Below are positions 62,113 to 64,000 of a stretch of DNA of 64,000 bases, one piece after another. The translations under genes were made by a program, and so were the position numbers. The notes under the pieces are model-generated. The model saw only the letters and a program-made list of their open reading frames with translations, ran no database searches and was not told the origin of the DNA. Origin of the DNA: a filamentous cyanobacterium ESFC-1 (GTDB lineage Bacteria > Cyanobacteriota > Cyanobacteriia > Cyanobacteriales > Spirulinaceae); the NCBI GenBank assembly GCA_000380225.1, contig KB904821.1:1664830-1728829 (forward strand), read 5' to 3'. How positions within the stretch are numbered: the stretch's first letter is position 1; every line of letters begins with the position of its first letter.

Positions 62113-62625
62113 ATGGCGTTTAATTACAATTTGGATTTTGAGAATATTAATTTCCGTGAAAAACCGGAATTGTATCAAATTGGTAAAGGAGAACAAGGGG
62201 TGTTTTTGGTCGAACCCTATAAAAGTGAAATTCTCCCCCATTGGCGCTTTAAAAATGCCGAAGTTGCTCAAGAATCCAGCGCTAAAATTTACGATTTGTT
62301 CCTCGATTATTTAGAACAAAATGATTTTGTGGGGGCAGATATGGCGCGAAAGTTTTTACAAATGGGGTTTACGAGAGCCAGGCGTTATGCGAATCATAAA
62401 TCGGGACAAAAGTACGCTAAAACGAAAAAAAGGGATGTCTCGAAGTTAGATTATCCTTATTCAAGTGGCAGTCAATATAAGGATAATCCGGTGTTGGAAC
62501 AGTCGCAAGATTGGGGGACGAATGAGAAGGCAAAAGCGGCGGCAATTTTTAAAGAAAGGTGGTTTTTGGCGAAGGATAATGCTAAGTATAAACAGTTAGC
62601 TCAAAAGCATCGAGAAAATTCGTGA
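62113..62625 (+). CDS. DUF4385 domain protein
   Basis: About 170 residues from the ATG at 62113: MAFNYNLDFENINFREKPELYQIGKGEQGVFLVEPYKSEILPHWRFK and FVGADMARKFLQMGFTRARRYANHKSG. This is the DUF4385 pattern (conserved in bacteria, some phages and plants). Its role is unproved. A longer upstream frame (from 61990) lies in the DUF4336 gene and its spacer, so is not used. It is likely to be cytoplasmic. Confidence 0.88.
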   Translation: MAFNYNLDFENINFREKPELYQIGKGEQGVFLVEPYKSEILPHWRFKNAEVAQESSAKIYDLFLDYLEQNDFVGADMARKFLQMGFTRARRYANHKSGQKYAKTKKRDVSKLDYPYSSGSQYKDNPVLEQSQDWGTNEKAKAAAIFKERWFLAKDNAKYKQLAQKHRENS

Positions 62626-63232
62626 AAACACGTTGGTTAAGCCGATTTTAGAGCAGTAGCGCTTCGGGTTAGGAGGAGGAGGGGTTTACCCTCACCCCAA
62701 CCTCTCTCCTACGTTGAGGGGGGATGAGAGAGGATAAATTTTTAGGGATGGGGCTTGTTTTCTAAGAATTGAGGCGGTGTCTTAACTGCTTTGGCGGTTG
62801 CTATACTTAATCGGTTGAAGGTTCGTTATTTTTTGTGCTATGGTGCGAATACTCTCGATTCTGGCTATAGTAGAGTTGGCCTGTTTTAGCAGTCGGTTAA
62901 AACATCTTTTCAAAACTACTGTTTGATAGAGCTAGTTGATTAAAGAAATAACTTCTGTTTTTAACTCAAAATCCGCTAAAACGATCGCGCTTTGTTGGGG
63001 ACGAAGCCCCAAAATGTTGTTGTGATTCATTTTTAAAGAAAAATGGTGCTATGGTACTTTTTGAGTCTTAAATTTAGCTTAAGTTCGCTCAAAAAGCTGG
63101 CATTTTCTGTTGAATTTGTGCGATCGCCATGCACCGCTAAAATGCTCGCATTTCGATGCTTCCGCTTCCTAACGGCACTACGACCAGATAATACCCGGCG
63201 CTATAGCAATAATCAGTTGATTTGGGACGACT
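62626..63232. other. Gene-free spacer before the PAS-GAF gene
   Basis: 607 bases. A dispersed CCCTCACCCCAACC element with a degraded hairpin lies at 62688-62735. Beyond it are AT-rich stretches and a HIP1-like CGATCGC pair (about 62983 and 63123). I see no coding frame or RNA gene. Confidence 0.5.
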
Positions 63233-64000
63233 ATGGATACTAAAGATCGCAAACATCTCGAACTTGCCCTACAAGCTTCGGAAAATAAACTCAGCACCAT
63301 TCTCAACAGTCCGATTGCTTCGATTATTCGGATGCGGGTTTATCGGGATTATAACTGGGAGATTGATTATCTTTCCCAAGGTTGCGCTCAAATTTTTGGC
63401 TACAATGCCCAAGATGTGATGGCAGACCCAGAGCTTTGGACCCAGGGCGTTCATCCTCAAGATTACCAAACCATTGTTTTACCGACGTTTGCGGCTATAT
63501 TTGCCGAACAAGCGACGGCAACAGAATATCGCTTTCGACACAAACAAGGTCATTGGATTTGGATATCGAGCCGTTCGTCAGCTTATTATGATGCTGAAGC
63601 CGATTGTTGGTATTGTACCCAAGTGGCAGTGGATATTAGCGATCGCAAGCAGGTTGAATTTGCCCTACAGCAGCAAAAACAACAAGAACAACTCCTGGGC
63701 CAAGTTATCCAATCGATTCACCAATCTCTCGATTTAGACGAGATTTTTAGCACGACAACTACAGGAATTGCCCAACTGCTAGATTTAGACCGAGCGACGA
63801 TTATGCAGTACGACCGCGATCGCGCTTGTTGGACTTATGTTTCTGGGTATTTCAAAGAACCCGTCCCCGAAAATCAAATTCTGCGCGAAATTCCCGACGC
63901 AAACAATCCCATCGCTGCCCAAATCAAAAAAGGCCAAATCGTCCAAATTGACAATACAGAAGTAATAGACGACCCGATCAACCGCGAATTGACTCGTAAG
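63233..64000 (+). CDS. PAS-GAF signalling protein, N-terminal part (partial)
   Basis: Open from an ATG at 63233 to the end of the window (256 codons). Residues 1-140 form a PAS domain with PAC (KLSTILNSPIASIIRMRVY, LSQGCAQIFGYNAQDVMADP, TEYRFRHKQGHWIWISSRSS). From about 155 on comes a GAF domain (QSLDLDEIFSTTTTGIAQLLDLDRATIMQY, and EIPDANNPIAAQ). Such an N-terminus in cyanobacteria usually leads to a histidine kinase or a guanylate cyclase/GGDEF output; the window ends before it. No bilin-binding cysteine motif is yet visible. Confidence 0.85.
   Translation, partial: MDTKDRKHLELALQASENKLSTILNSPIASIIRMRVYRDYNWEIDYLSQGCAQIFGYNAQDVMADPELWTQGVHPQDYQTIVLPTFAAIFAEQATATEYRFRHKQGHWIWISSRSSAYYDAEADCWYCTQVAVDISDRKQVEFALQQQKQQEQLLGQVIQSIHQSLDLDEIFSTTTTGIAQLLDLDRATIMQYDRDRACWTYVSGYFKEPVPENQILREIPDANNPIAAQIKKGQIVQIDNTEVIDDPINRELTRK

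Overview
The window is chromosomal DNA of a cyanobacterium, probably a filamentous, motile, non-marine lineage. Four things support this. The palindrome GCGATCGC (HIP1) is scattered through genes and spacers. There are genes of cyanobacterial families: a CpeT-like bilin lyase, HmpF, PatA/PixG-type and PilJ-type motility taxis proteins, Asr1405/Asl0597, DUF2811, DUF1822, DpsA, and a TrpC with the cyanobacterial N-terminal extension. Seven-base short tandem repeats (STRRs) occur throughout. There is also a secreted TPR-CHAT protein with a DUF1822/sigma-like pair nearby. I cannot name the species.

Layout. 1-6.6 kb: end of an esterase-like phytase gene, CpeT, a PrxQ-type peroxiredoxin, a PLP aminotransferase, trpC and lpdA. 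6.7-13.7 kb: small unknown genes, a decayed tnpB end, glyS, moaE, a lone lasso-B2-like protease and a DUF2079 membrane protein. 13.8-24.4 kb: a DrrA-type ATPase, a cysteine hydrolase, pyrC, two PIN toxin-antitoxin modules (one between 118-bp direct repeats), msrA, sfsA, trmFO and tRNA-Arg(CCG). 24.5-30 kb: small unknowns, an ABC exporter, an alpha-E protein, DUF2811 and a gene-poor stretch with a phased cluster of DnaA-box-like sites. 30-39 kb: an MlaE-type permease and a pilus-motility taxis locus (patA/pixG-, cheY-, cheW- and pilJ-like genes, with hmpF divergent). 39-44 kb: a sodium:alanine symporter, an AT-rich three-gene cassette ending in an HNH-like protein, a Uma2 gene and a VapBC pair. 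44-50 kb: TPR protein, FecE-like ATPase, dpsA, and a second tnpB end. 50-58 kb: DUF1822/sigma-like pair, nitroreductase, trypsin-like protease, a 106-bp tandem repeat, and a 1130-residue TPR-CHAT protein. 58-64 kb: cytosine methyltransferase with a start-less restriction-endonuclease remnant, DUF4336 and DUF4385 genes, and the start of a PAS-GAF signalling protein.

The most unusual structure is the organisation of the heptanucleotide repeats. At least five families (TTGGTTR, ACTGATR, GACAAAR, CTGCCCA, GCCGATT) are combined with a short GC hairpin into cassettes that fill the space between the stop codon of one gene and the start codon of the next, in the direction of transcription. CAACCAA arrays run directly into the start codons of trpC and trmFO, whereas ACTGATR or GACAAAR arrays abut stop codons (lpdA, DUF5340, moaE, drrA-like, symporter). 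The best candidates for an undescribed system are this cassette, the three-gene HNH cassette at 40.9-42.2 kb, and the DnaA-box-like array at 29.4-29.6 kb.
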